A stretch of 64,000 nucleotides of DNA from Homarus americanus (GCF_018991925.1 NW_024732238.1:8924460-8988459); one strand, 5' to 3'. Positions 1 through 10,432 are shown, numbered from the stretch's first letter. Notes: generated from the letters alone by a model not told the origin. Made by a program: numbers and translations.

Positions 1-470
1 TCATAAAGGGTCTGGCCACTTTCGTCCCTTCATTGTGGAGGAAAGGACAGTTGGTATTATTTGAGTATTCTTACTAATTTCCTGAACTAATACGCTTATT
101 TCAGTGCAATTTATCTGTGCACTTGAGTTCATAGCTGCCTCCTCTGAAATGTTTCTGTATTAGTGTGTATCTAAAAGGGGAATAAATATATATCATGATA
201 ACTTATATTTTATTTACACACACAGGTTTATAAATAAATAACACATGATTTACATCAACTGTAACCCAAGGCAATCTGGTTTTCCTACTATCATTTTGAT
301 ATTTTCATAAATTTTCTATTTTCACTTCTGCAATTCTTACTTGTTTTCTTATTTATCCTAATACTACTGTTCAGTTTCCGAATTCTAAGGAACACAGATA
401 TTTTAGCAAAGAAGAATAAAACATCATGGGTACATCAACTCTCTATCTCAGACATAATTGTTTTACAAAA
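1..470. other. AT-rich DNA, no gene seen
   Basis: No coding similarity or repeat structure is visible. The first ~300 bases have no counterpart at the start of copy 2, so they may be the true left flank of the duplicated segment. Confidence 0.5.
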
Positions 471-1100
471 AGAACAAGAAAATAAGGAGCCTGCAATAGG
501 CCGGTTGGCCTATGCATGGCAGCTCTTGTCGAGAGTTACAACCACTCTCTATCATCCATGAATCTATCTAGCCTTATTTTAAAACTTTCCAGCACCCCAG
601 CACTTACTATAAAGATGCTAAGCTTGTTCCACTCGTCCACCACCCTATTTGTGAACCAGTTCCTTCCTATCTCCCTCCTAAACCTAAACTTATCCAACTA
701 AATCCGTTGCCACAAGTCCTATCCTGCTCGGATATTATAAGAAACTTTATCTATATCTCCTTTATTGATTCCTTTCACCCACTTAAATACTTCTATCATA
801 TCTCCCCGCACTCTTCGTCTCTCTAGGGAATGCAAGTTTAGCTTTTTTTTAATCTATCTAGATATGGAAGGTTTCTAAGCCCTGGAATCATTTTCGTCAT
901 TCTTCGCTGCATCGACTCCAGTGAATTTATGTCCATTCTAGAATAAGGGCACCAGAACTGAACGGCAATATCGAGGTGCGGCCTGACTAGCGCAAGATGT
1001 AATTGCACTATGACCTCTGCCCTCTTATTATTTACACTTCTAGATATAAAACCTAATACTCTGTTTGCCTTATTTCGAACATTATCGCAATGTTTTGAAA
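471..1100 (-). mobile_element. 5'-truncated CR1-like LINE (subfamily I), degenerate
   Basis: The minus strand encodes the C-terminal tail of a non-LTR reverse transcriptase, with recognisable blocks such as LALVRPHLD, QFWCPY and RRMTK, interrupted by frameshifts. Its 3' end lies at the left: a degenerate TTCTTATG-type tail at 471-487, then the hairpin ATAGGCC-GGTT-GGCCTAT at 496-513. It is 5'-truncated near 1,100, where similarity to the cleaner copy at 6,288-7,012 stops. A short degenerate tail repeat and 5' truncation are typical of CR1/L2-type LINEs. The family name is inferred from protein style and the 8-bp tail. Confidence 0.8.
496..513 (-). other. LINE 3'-UTR stem-loop (subfamily I)
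   Basis: Perfect 7-bp inverted repeat ATAGGCC/GGCCTAT around a 4-nt loop, lying just inside the 3' tail of the LINE. The same structure is at 6,318-6,335. It is a plausible recognition hairpin for the element's own reverse transcriptase, by analogy with L2-type LINEs. Confidence 0.55.
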
Positions 1101-1549
1101 CAGTTAATTACATTAGACTTATATACTCTATCACCCTCTGTAACTTTCCACTTGCTAAGTCATTAAGTAGCCGGCTCTCTGGCCACCTCTTGCAGGCAGT
1201 AGTTTGATATCCTTGACTGGAGGAAGACGTTATTGAGAGCCATCGTGGATGGTTCCGTCTTCCCTCGAGGGAGGACGACGGATATATTACCGTTCTCCCT
1301 CGACAGGTATTACAGGCACTCTTACTCAACCCCTCACAACAACAGGACGTATTTTAGAAGAGCTATTTAACATAGCCTCCGTCCTCATTTAACACTCATA
1401 GCTACAGTGATTAAGTTACGGTGATATACAATTGGAACTGTATATAATATATTTTCTTAATAAATAAAAGAAAGACAGTTGGGTTTTGCTACTAAAACCC
1501 TTTATACTTTTACATGTTCCAGCCCCAGTAACTCATCAAGAATCAACGG
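1101..1549. other. Non-coding 3' flank of the transposase relic
   Basis: No open coding frame is visible. It lies between the LINE truncation point and the stop of the P-element-like transposase, so it is probably part of that element's 3' untranslated and terminal region. It has a small inverted repeat, GGGTTTT/AAAACCC, near 1,492-1,511. I could not identify terminal inverted repeats with confidence. Confidence 0.35.
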
Positions 1550-3347
1550 TTAAAGGGCCAGTTCATGACTGTCCCCATGTACAGCCTTAAATACGTCTCC
1601 CGTAATGGTTAACTGAGAAAATAGTGTTAGAAGGAACATACAGTTCACCTCTGTTTATTTCTTCTGTCCATGTTTTGGTCATGGATGTGCACTCAGTGAC
1701 TTTCTGGCCTAAGTGAGGGTATTTTACACAAAACCTTCTTATAATATAGCCACCAATGTACAGTCACCCAAAAAAGTCCTGTCGCGAACCACGATTCAGA
1801 CTCGTGAACCCGAAGCAGTAGACAGTGATACATTATTCTGTCCATAAATGCTTCGGATTCAAGAGTCTGAATCTCGGGGTTCATGGTTCGCGACAGGACT
1901 TTTTTTGGGTGACTGTACCTAAGAGCTTCCTCTTCTATGACTAAATCTATTGCTTTACCGCCATTTTTGTCAGGGTTTATACACTCTCCTAGGTTTTCAT
2001 TAAACTCATCACTTAACATTTTTTCTACTTCATTGTCAATATCCAAGTCTTTGAAACATTGATTGGTTATATAGAGTTCTACTACCAGCTCTCTGTCATT
2101 GAAAGGTGTACTTTTATCATTTGTTTGTCTAAGAACAATATTTCTTGACAAGCAGTCAAAATTATCAACAGTTGTGTTAGATTTATCAGAAATTAGTGAA
2201 ACGTCTTTTCCCGGGAGTAACTTTTTGAGCCTGAATTTAAAATTCACAGCATTTGGATGGTAGTAGGTTCCTTGCATCTGTCTTATGTACCCAAACAAAT
2301 GCTCCAGACAATCTTGATTTAGTTTTCTAGTTAGAATGAATTCAAGATTAAAAGACTTGTGGAACATTTTGTACAACCCTTTAAGAGACTGAGATGATAA
2401 TATTACCCCTTTCTGAAACTTGTAAAGGCCTTTCAACAGCGAGTTTTTTACCCTCATTGTTGTCACTACTTCAATCATTCTATGCAGAATATTACTTGGT
2501 CACATAAATTAATTCCAAATGCATTGAGTGATTGTTTTTCACCAAACTTATGAGAAGAATTAATGTCAAACCATTCGTCAACCAGATTTATAAAGTCAGC
2601 AGTTTCCTTCCAATTTCTACTCTCCAGTCGTCCTCTTTCTCCAAGATATTTCAGTGAGCTAGAGCAAGTTTTTTACAAAAATTGGGCTGCATATTTAACC
2701 CGCTGTCGTTGCTGACCCTATACATTTAAATGCATTTCACTTAGTTTGTATGCTAGATCATACTCTTGTCTTACTTGCTGTCATCATTTCCCGAATAGAG
2801 GAATCAGATATAAAGCTTCCATCCTTTAGGTAAAATCGTGAATCGAGAAAATTATTCCTAATTAATTTAATCAAATGTGGCACGTCTGCAAACACAAATA
2901 TATCCCGATCAGCTCTCGAGTATTTTAAATATATTTTCTTTCTTTCCACGGGATCAATGTCAAATTCTTTCCACTTCCTAGGGTTATTGGACCCTAAGTC
3001 GTGCACCATTGTAACGACAGGGTAACCTGCATGCTCAAGCTCTTCTATTAAAGTTAGCAAGATATTTTGTATACATGAGACATCAAAGTAAAAAAAAATT
3101 GGCTGCTTCCAATTGCCTACCAGTCCGCTTAGCATGACAACCTGGACTTTTTCATGAGGCTTATATAGGATATCCTTACCTTTGTCATAACTCAATTCAC
3201 TCGCAATGGCCATTTCATCTACTGTTATTCTAATGATATCACAGCTAACCTTTCAAGTGGACTAAAAGTGTCAGACTTTGTCTTCATGAGTGATAGTATA
3301 GAGTGTAAGATGCCAGGTTCGCATGCAAAATTCTTGGCTCGTTCATT
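1550..3347 (-). pseudogene. P-element/THAP9-type transposase pseudogene
   Basis: Relic of a cut-and-paste DNA transposase that would have bound element ends and used an RNase H-like fold. Reading from 3,347 downward: a helical lead-in ending TFSPLERLAVI; a frameshift near 3,225-3,240; then TVDEMAIASELSYDKGKD, with a likely catalytic Asp at 3,217-3,219; GLVGNWKQPI; a second acidic block MVHDLGSNN; and DVPHLIKLIRNNF. After a frame change with two in-frame stops (about 2,480-2,760) comes the C-terminal helical domain with LTRKLNQDCLEHLFGYIR, then EEEALRY. A 155-bp MITE interrupts here and the frame resumes as IGGYIIRRF, ending at TAA (1,550-1,552). These blocks are characteristic of P-element and THAP9 transposases. 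The N-terminal THAP DNA-binding domain is missing, cut off by the LINE at 3,348. It cannot make an active enzyme. No symbol is given because it is a transposon relic. Confidence 0.85.
1761..1915. mobile_element. TA-flanked palindromic MITE (Tc1/mariner-like) inside the transposase relic
   Basis: The 155-bp element begins CAGTCACCC and ends GGGTGACTG, with TA on both sides (1,759-1,760 and 1,916-1,917). The ends form an inverted repeat of about 31 bp with one A-run indel, and weaker pairing continues inward nearly to the middle, so it is almost a full foldback. TA target duplication and a CAGT start fit Tc1/mariner-type MITEs. Insert plus duplicated TA is 157 bp, which shifts the host transposase frame, as seen. 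Confidence 0.85.
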
Positions 3348-4215
3348 AAGAACATAAGAACATAAAAATGGAGGAAACTGCAGCGGGCCTATTGGCCCAT
3401 ACTGGGCAGTCCCATTTACACCCAACCCCTATCGCCCATATGTCCATCCAACCTGTGTTTGAAGCTATCCAGCGTATTTGAGTTAATGATGATGTTTGGT
3501 AACTTTTTCCACCCATCCACTACTCTAATTTCCAAACCAGTGTTTACCTATTTCGCGCCTAAATGTAAATTTGTCTAATTTAAAACCATTGTTACGAGTT
3601 CGCTCCTGGTTGGATAGTATGAGTACATTTGTAATGTCCCCTTTGTTCAGCCCCGTCTTCCATTTATACACCTCGATCACATCGCCCCTCACTCTACGTC
3701 TCTCCAGGGAGTACAAATTAAGATGCTTTAACCTGTCTCTGTACTAAAGGTTCCTAATGCCCGGAATTAGTCTCGTCATTCTCCTCTGAATTCTTTCTAG
3801 GGATTCTATATCCATTCTGTAGTATGGTGCCCAGAATTGAACTGCGTAATCCAAGTGAGGTCTCACAAGCGCAAGATATAGTTTTCGGTTGACCTCGGTA
3901 GTCTTGTAACTAACACTCCTTTGTTTGCACCCAGGTACTTTATTAACCTTATTTCGAGAAAATACACATTGTTTACTTGGTTTAAGATTCCTACTTATCA
4001 TTACTCCCAAATCTTTCTCACAGTCGAATTTCTCTAAAACATCGTTGTTCATCTGGTATTTGGTTTCTCTGTTTACATCTCCGAGACTAAGTACTTTAAA
4101 TTAATATGTCCACATTGAATTTCATCTGCTATTTTTCAGACCATTCGAAAAACTTGTTTAGGTCTTCTTGTAGTTTTGCATAGCCCTCATCAGATTTAAT
4201 TACTAGCTGGATGAT
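3348..4215 (-). mobile_element. 5'-truncated CR1-like LINE (subfamily II)
   Basis: The minus strand encodes the end of a LINE reverse transcriptase in broken frames: upstream pieces resembling KLQEDLNKFFEWSE, then EKFDCEKDLGVMISRNLKPS, LALVRPHLDYAVQFWAPYY, ERIQRRMTRLIPGIRNL and SLERRRVRGDVIEVYKW. The 3' end is on the left, with two copies of AAGAACAT (TTCTTATG-phase 8-mer on the minus strand) at 3,348-3,363 followed by a GGGCC/GGCCC hairpin. It abuts the P-element relic at 3,347, so it probably inserted into that element. Stops and shifts make it inactive. Confidence 0.85.
3385..3398 (-). other. LINE 3'-UTR stem-loop (subfamily II)
   Basis: GGGCC-TATT-GGCCC sits at the same place in the 3' region as the subfamily I hairpin, with a different sequence on both arms. 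A second small inverted repeat, TGGG/CCCA, follows at about 3,403-3,414. Confidence 0.5.
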
Positions 4216-4665
4216 GGCTGCGTGCGAGTTGATTTATGTTGCGAAGCAGGAGTGCAGGTTGCAACAACACATCTTGGCTCTCCCTTTTCCTGATCCAGTG
4301 ATGAAAGGGTTGCAACGACTGGGGAGAGAGAGAGTTGCAATGGACTGCCGATAGCCCAGTTTGTTGGGTTTCGCCTTAGTAGCCTGTCCATCATGCATTG
4401 CGTTCGTCCTCCGGTGTAGTCGTTAGGTTCCCATGGTGGTCACCTCTTCCATCTATACCGCTGTTGGGGTCTTGTTGGAGCTCTGTAAGCATGTCTGCCT
4501 GATGTGGGGCTCCACCTCACATTTTTAGTTTGGGGTTTACTCCCGTAGCCTTATACCTGCCAAGGTTCATCGGCAAGGCAGCAGGGCAATGGTTGGTAGG
4601 CGCCAGGACGTGTCCACATGCCAGTGAGCTTATGCGCCGTCCCTCTGGGGCCCACTACTACTCCG
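4216..4665. other. Unassigned sequence
   Basis: Short unremarkable open frames on both strands; none resembles a known protein. The same stretch recurs in copy 2 at about 29,906-30,350. Confidence 0.35.
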
Positions 4666-4918
4666 AGATCCCCTCCAACATTACCCTCCAATACTACTCT
4701 TCAACATTACCCTTCAACATTACCCTCCAACATTATCCTCCAACATTATCCTCCAACATTTCCCTTCAACACTGCCCTCTAAAACTGTCCCCAACATTAC
4801 CCTTCAATATTACCCCCAACATTACCCTCCAACATTATCTTCCAACATTACCCTCCAACACTACCTTCCAACATTACCCTCCAACACTACCCTCCAACAT
4901 TACCATCCAACGCTATCC
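4666..4918. repeat. 13-bp minisatellite
   Basis: About 19 imperfect tandem units built on CCTCCAACATTAC. A 143-codon plus-strand frame runs through it only because of the repeat. The copy-2 counterpart is 30,350-30,592. Confidence 0.85.
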
Positions 4919-5597
4919 TGCACACTGCGAGAATAATTGCGACATCATCAGCATATGCTAATATTCCATGCCTATGTTGCCACGACGAATGACTCCCACA
5001 CCTCCCATCTGTCTACCCGACCACAACCCCAAACTGAAGAGCACTACTGGAGGAAACATTTAATTTGATCAATATTGGATTTCAGGTGACTATACAGTAT
5101 ATTACACGCACATTGGTATTGGAACAAGTAAACAAAAATATCTCCTTGAAGTGAATCAAGCGACTCTAGACTTTAGCTGCTTCTCACCCATGACTTAATA
5201 ACCTAATGTTTCATCTCACTCTCAGCGGAGATAGTTAAACTTATTATAAGACAGGAAAATAATGTCCATTGACCTGACCTCCAGACAACAAAGCGAATAT
5301 ACCGTCAATCAACAAAACATCAGGATAGGTAATGTGATCTTTACCAAGCCTTCAGCAACATATGACCTAATCTTTTGCGTCTCCAGGGATGTAATTACCA
5401 CAATCAATCAATCAAGCCATCAGCGGTAATGTTAAGGCACTTGCAGTCTCCTGAGTGCACACACCACTTTCTAAACCCGGTAAAGTATAAGAATTGGAAA
5501 CTGGACTGAATATATTATCTGTTCTCACTAACTGACTCAAACATTTTGGCATCACTGTCTTTTTCTCATTTATAATTTCTTTTAATCTTATTTTTTC
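4919..5597. other. No gene seen
   Basis: Ordinary AT-rich sequence without coding similarity or tandem structure. It runs up to the SINE-like element. Confidence 0.4.
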
Positions 5598-5663
5598 GCC
5601 CCCCAGGCCCCGTTGTGGGTCAATGACCTGTGCCCGGGTGGGCTGTTACCCGTAAAAAAAAAA
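5598..5663 (-). mobile_element. SINE-like dispersed element
   Basis: The block CCCCCCAGGCC, GTGGGTCA, TGACC, CCCGGGTGGGCT and poly-A recurs at 31,250-31,306 (copy 2) and independently at 61,060-61,121, so it is dispersed. Read on the minus strand it starts with poly-T and ends in A/T-rich sequence, with a (TAA)n tail in the 61-kb copy. I see no tRNA-type promoter box, so its class is uncertain: a SINE or the 3' end of a LINE. Confidence 0.55.
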
Positions 5664-5892
5664 CAGCATTCAGACAGTACTTAGAGAAACATAGACGGAA
5701 GTGCACTTAAATACACACTAGTGGACAAACATTCCAAGATGTAACCCTTTGTCTGACCTTTGTGTAAGAGCAACATTAACAACATATACGAGCCAAGGAA
5801 CAAGTACAAAAGATACCCATAAGGGTTTTTAGTTGAGTGAGGATGGTCTCCAGTACAGCCAGAAAATACTGCGATTGCATCCGGGAGATAAC

Positions 5893-6287
5893 GTCAGGTC
5901 AAGTTGGGTTATCAGAGATTAGGTTACGTAAAGTTAGCTTTGGTTAGGTTGGGTTATGTGAAGTTAGCTTTGGTTAGGTTGGGTTACGTAAGGTTAGCTT
6001 TGGTAAGGTTGGGTTACGTGAGGTTAGCTTTGGTTAGGTTGGATTACATAAGGTTAGCATTGGGTAGGTTGGGTTACGTAAGGTTAGCTTTGGTTAGGTT
6101 GGGTTACGTAAGGTTAGCTTTGGTTAGGTTAGGTTATGTGAAGTTAACTTTGGTAAGGTTGGGTTAAGTGAGGTTAGCTTTGGTTAGGTTGGGTTACATG
6201 AGGTTAGCTTTGGTTAGGTTGGATTACGTGAGGTTTGCTTTGGTTAGGTTGGATTACGTGCGGTTAGCTTTGATTAGGTTGGATTAC
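5893..6287. repeat. 30-bp TTAGG-like minisatellite, left block
   Basis: About 13 units built on GGTTAGCTTTGGTTAGGTTG, joined by GGTTACGTAA. The repeated GGTTAGG words resemble the arthropod telomere motif TTAGG. The array resumes at 7,013 after a LINE insertion. Confidence 0.9.
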
Positions 6288-7012
6288 ATAAGAACATAAG
6301 AAAATAAGGAGTCTGCAATAGGCCGGTTGGCCTATGCACGGCAGCTCCTGTCGAGAGCTACAACCACTCTCTATCATCCATGAATCTATCTAGCCTCCTT
6401 TTGAAACTTTCCAGCGTTCCAGCACTTACTACACAGTTGCTAAGCTTGTTCCACTCGTCCACCACCCTATTTGTGAACCAGTTCCTTCCTATCTCCCTCG
6501 TAAACCTAAACATATCCAACTTAAATCCGTTGCTCCGAGTCCTATCCTGCTCGGATATTATAAGAACTTTATCTATATCCCCTTTATTGATTCCTTTCAC
6601 CCACTTAAATATTTCTATCATATCTCCCCGCACTCTTCGTCTTTCTAGGGAATGCAGGTTAAGTTTCTTTAACCTATCCTGATATGGAAGGTTTCTAAGT
6701 CCCGGAATCAATTTTGTCATTCTTCGCTGCACCGACTCCAGTGAATTGATATCCATTCTATAATAAGGGCACCAGAACTGAACCGCATAATCGAGGTGCG
6801 GCCTGACTAGCACAAGGTATAGTTGCAATAAGACCTCTGCACTCTTGTTACTTACACTTCTAGATATAAAACCTAATACTCTGTTTGCCTTTTTTCGAAC
6901 ATTATCGCACTGTTTTCTAGGCCGTAGGTCCGGGCTTACAAGTACCCCTAAGTCTCTTTCACAAGTCGACTTCTCTGGGTTGATGTTGTTAAGGCTGTAT
7001 ACATTATCAGTA
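6288..7012 (-). mobile_element. CR1-like LINE (subfamily I) inserted in the minisatellite
   Basis: The best-preserved LINE copy. The 3' end at the left has the AAGAACAT tail (6,290-6,305) and the ATAGGCC/GGCCTAT hairpin (6,318-6,335), then the reverse-transcriptase C-terminal frame. It is 5'-truncated near 7,010, where the 30-bp minisatellite resumes. ATTAC occurs on both sides and may be the target duplication, but the repeat context makes this ambiguous. Confidence 0.88.
6358..7008 (-). CDS. Non-LTR reverse transcriptase, C-terminal fragment
   Basis: An uninterrupted frame of about 216 codons, ending at 6,358. From N to C it has STCERDLGVLVSPDLRP, DNVRKKANRVLGFISRSV, YLVLVRPHLDYAVQFWCPYY, SVQRRMTKLIPGLRNL, a basic LERRRVRGDMIEIFKW block and RDRTRSNGFKLD-like residues before a short C-terminal tail. 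This is the region downstream of the catalytic YxDD in CR1-type LINE polymerases. The catalytic core is absent through 5' truncation, so the fragment has no enzymatic role. An internal Met at 6,828 gives 156 residues, but no promoter is apparent and I do not treat it as a gene start. The matching copy at 32,003-32,695 is broken by indels. Confidence 0.7.
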   Translation of the reverse strand, partial: DNVYSLNNINPEKSTCERDLGVLVSPDLRPRKQCDNVRKKANRVLGFISRSVSNKSAEVLLQLYLVLVRPHLDYAVQFWCPYYRMDINSLESVQRRMTKLIPGLRNLPYQDRLKKLNLHSLERRRVRGDMIEIFKWVKGINKGDIDKVLIISEQDRTRSNGFKLDMFRFTREIGRNWFTNRVVDEWNKLSNCVVSAGTLESFKRRLDRFMDDREWL

Positions 7013-7646
7013 TTACGTGAGGTTAGCTTTGGTTAGGTTGGGTTACACGAGGTTAGCTTTGGTTAGGATGGGTTAGGATGGGTTACGTAAGATTAGCTTT
7101 GGTTAGGATGGGTTAGGTTGGGTTACGTAAGATTAGCTTTGGTAAGGTTGGGTTACGTGAGGTTAGCTTTGGTTAGGATGGGTTAAGTTGGGTTACGTAA
7201 GGTTAGCTTTGGTAAGGTTGGGTTACGTAAGGTTAGCTTTGGTTAGGTTGGGTTACGTGAGGTTAGCTTTGGTTAGGATGGGTTAAGTTGGGTTACGTAA
7301 GGTTAGCTTTGGTAAGGTTGGGTTACGTGAGGTTAGCTTTGGTTGGGTTGGGTTACGTAGGTTAGCTTTGGTTAGGTTGGGTTATGTAGGTTAGCTTTGG
7401 TTAGGTTACGTAAGCTTTGTTAGCTTTGGTTGGGATGGGTTAAGTTGGGTTAAGGTTAGCGTAAGAGTGTTAACACTTTGGTTAGGTTGGGTTACGTAAG
7501 GTTAGCTTTGGTTAGGTTGGGTTACGTAAGGTTAGCTTTGGTTAGGTTGGGTTACGTAAGGTTAGCTTTGGTTAGGTTGGGTTACGTAAGGTTAGCTTTG
7601 GTTAGGTTGGGTTACGTAAGGTTAGCTTTGGTTAGGTTGGGTTAAG
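7013..7646. repeat. 30-bp TTAGG-like minisatellite, right block
   Basis: About 20 units of the same family as 5,893-6,287, including short variants with GGTTAGGATGGG. The last units (7,490-7,640) are the most uniform, which suggests recent local homogenisation. Confidence 0.9.
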
Positions 7647-7835
7647 TGATTAGGAAAAATGAGGCTCCAAGACATTAGGCTAGTTAAGAGTACTTCAAGT
7701 CAGGTTGAGGCCTATTAGGACTGGGGACCAGCCAACTTCACACAAGATACCCTCAAAGTAACTTACTCACAGAGTACCTGTGAACGACAACAATTAACCC
7801 AGCTGTATCTCTCCGAGCTCAACACAAACAACGAG

Positions 7836-7838
<3 letters not shown>

Positions 7839-7882
<44 letters not shown>
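7839..7882. repeat. (AC)n microsatellite
   Basis: About 22 uninterrupted AC repeats. Confidence 0.97.
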
Positions 7883-7884
<2 letters not shown>

Positions 7885-8252
7885 CATCCTTGACCACTGA
7901 AGGGTCAAGACGTACCTGGCGCTGCTCTGGCAGCAGCCAGGTCAACTGTTAAGTTGGCCCATACCAACTCCCTCCCCTGAACCCCTCCTCCCCACCGGAA
8001 TATCAACAAGTTCTCGCCAGAAGTTACTATTTCATTTAGGAAAGGAATGGAACCAGTGTTGAACAGAGGTGAACTGTGGTGAACAGTGCTTTAGTCAGTG
8101 AGAACAACTCAACAGTAACAGCCGAGTCGTACCCAAGTTAACCTTCACACAGTGAGGTCCCAGGTACCCAGTGATAACTGCCCGTGAGACCCAACAACAA
8201 CCAGCGATGTGTTAATTCGTCTACGATAGGAAGGCCTGGGACCACACCTCAC

Positions 8253-9055
8253 TCATATAACACCATTTGTGAGGGAACTACTACACCACGTCAGGTCCCT
8301 CATAACACCATCTGTGAGGGAGTTACTACACCACGTGAGGTCCCTCCTAACACCATCTGCGAGGGAATTACTACACCACGTCAGGTCTCTCATAACACCA
8401 CCTGTGAGGGAGTTACTACACCACGTGAGGTCCCTCATAACACCATCTGTGAGGGAATTACTACACCACGTGAGGTCCCTCATAACACCACCTGTGAGGG
8501 AGTTACTACACCACGTGAGGTCCCTCATAACACCATCTGTGAGGGAATTACTACACCACGTGAGGTCCCTCATAACACCATTTGTGAGGGACTTACTACA
8601 CCACGTGAGGTCCCTCCTAACACCATCTGTGAGGGAGTTACTACACTACGTGAGGTCCCTCATAACACGATCTGGTAGGAAATTACTACACCACGTCAGG
8701 TCCCTCATAATACCATCTGTGAGGGAGTTACTGCACCACGTGAGGTCCCTCATAACACCATCTGGGAGGGAATTACTACACCACGTGAGGTCCCTCATAA
8801 CACCATCTGTGAGGAAATTACTACACCGCGTGAGGTCCCTCATAACACCATCTGTGAGGGAATTACTACACCACGTCAGGTCCGTCATAACACCATCTGT
8901 GAGGGAGTTACTACACCACGTGAGGTCCCTCAAAACACCATCTGTGACGGAATTACTACACCGTCAGGTCCCTCATAACACCATCTGTGAGGTAATTACT
9001 ACACCACGTGAGGTCCCTCATAACACCATCTGGGAGGGAGTTACTACACTAGGTG
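8253..9055. repeat. 45-bp minisatellite
   Basis: About 18 units containing CACCACGTGAGGTCCCTCAT and ACCATCTGTGAGGGA. Most units carry the palindrome CACGTG. Because 45 is divisible by three and the unit lacks stops in several frames, long open frames appear on both strands (up to 282 codons, 8,269-9,117). I do not consider them genes. Confidence 0.93.
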
Positions 9056-9117
9056 TTTGCTGTTCAACACCTACATTAATCTGTATGTTTACTGTATGCT
9101 CCTTTACCTTTCTCTGA

Positions 9118-9216
9118 TGAAGGCTTTTGTTAAACCACTAATGTATGTAATAAGGCATTTATGTCCAATGTATATTTTCAGCCTTCGGGCTGCAGAACTT
9201 TTTCAATAAACCGTTA

Positions 9217-9268
<52 letters not shown>
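9118..9268 (+). mobile_element. Non-LTR retrotransposon 3' end with (TTA)n tail
   Basis: A short 5'-truncated fragment ends in a hairpin at 9,179-9,192 (CAGCC-TTCG-GGCTG), AATAAACCGTTAATTA and a long (TTA)n tract (to 9,268). The same terminal block closes the elements at 16,707-17,860 and 21,656-21,975, so it defines one retrotransposon family in plus orientation. AATAAA would serve as the polyadenylation signal. Confidence 0.8.
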
Positions 9269-9269
<1 letters not shown>

Positions 9270-10148
9270 ACACACATAGTTGGTTGGTCACATGGCCCTC
9301 ACTCCGACGGGCCCCATCCTCGCCTAATCCAACCATTGGGGGATTGGGGCCGCAGTCTTAGAGGGCCCAAGTCCTAAGGGCCTCAAACCCCAATGGACAA
9401 AAGAAAGTGACCTCAATTCCAATATATCCCAATCCTAAGGGTCAAGTTAGCTTGGATCAGGTTGGGGCCCACTTGACCTGTCACCGTGTGCTCCTGGCGG
9501 CGACACACAGTAACAAGACCTACTTAAGCACTTTTACAGGTGTATAAACAAACTTTGTACATTTCGTCAGTACTTATCATAGCAAACTTGCATCTCTCTC
9601 GGGGTTCTTATAGTTGCAGAGATTTGGTTTCTTCGAACTCTCGACCTTAATCAACAACAACAAAAAATACACGATTTAATTCCGTATAGGTAACCAAAGC
9701 GAGGTGGGTGGTGAAATAGGGCAGGATGAACGTGTACAAGTGAGTTAAGAATAACTTTTAGATTGGACTGTGGCTTCCGACTCCAGGCCGGCTCTCAATT
9801 TAGCTTTCCTGGAGAACCGGACATACATATCCTGCGTACAGAATAATAATTTAAAACAACACACACACACGACCCTACCAGACCTAATTTAGCTAACGAT
9901 CTCGGTGAGATTAGGTTAGACTAGTTAATTTATGTAAGGCGAGGTGAGCTTAGGTTAGGGTAGTCTAGGCTAGGTTAAGTGAGGTGAGGCAATGTTATGT
10001 TATGTCATGTTTTGTATTCAATATCACACACGATGGCTCACTGTGTATCTAAACTAGGGATAAATGAACCTGGTGTGTGTGTGTGTAAGATTTTATTTCA
10101 GCTCTGTAACAAAATACTGGAAAAGTTGTACCCTAGTCGATACACACA
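9269..10148. other. No gene seen; includes a small TTAGG-like patch
   Basis: Unique-looking sequence. A loose run of GGTTAG and GTTAGG words occurs at about 9,908-9,990. No coding similarity is visible. Confidence 0.4.
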
Positions 10149-10432
10149 GTGCCATCACCCCCCTTTGTACAGTACCGTCACCCACCTTGTACAGTGCCGT
10201 CATCCAACTTGTACAGTGCCGTCACCCACCTTGTACAGTGCCGTCACCCAACTTGTACAGTGCCGTCACCCAACTTGTACAGTGCCGTCACCCAACTTGT
10301 ACAGTGCCGTCACCCAACTTGTACAGTACCGTCACCCACCTTGTACAGTACCGTCACCCACCTTGTACAGTACCGTCACCCACCTTGTACAGTGCCGTCA
10401 CCCAACTTGTACAGTGCCTTCACCTTTAACCC
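10149..10432. repeat. 22-bp minisatellite
   Basis: About 13 units of CAGTGCCGTCACCCAACTTG plus two bases. Overlapping repeat-driven frames in three phases are not genes. The copy-2 version (35,690-35,940) is indel-damaged. Confidence 0.93.

Noticed and set aside
5904..6167. 87-codon frame of LALVRLGYV repeats
   Set aside because: Product of the 30-bp minisatellite; it has no independent support.
8184..9117. 164- and 282-codon frames that look like a repetitive protein
   Set aside because: A 45-bp unit without stops opens several frames on both strands. There is no start context or non-repeat domain, and the frame collapses in copy 2.
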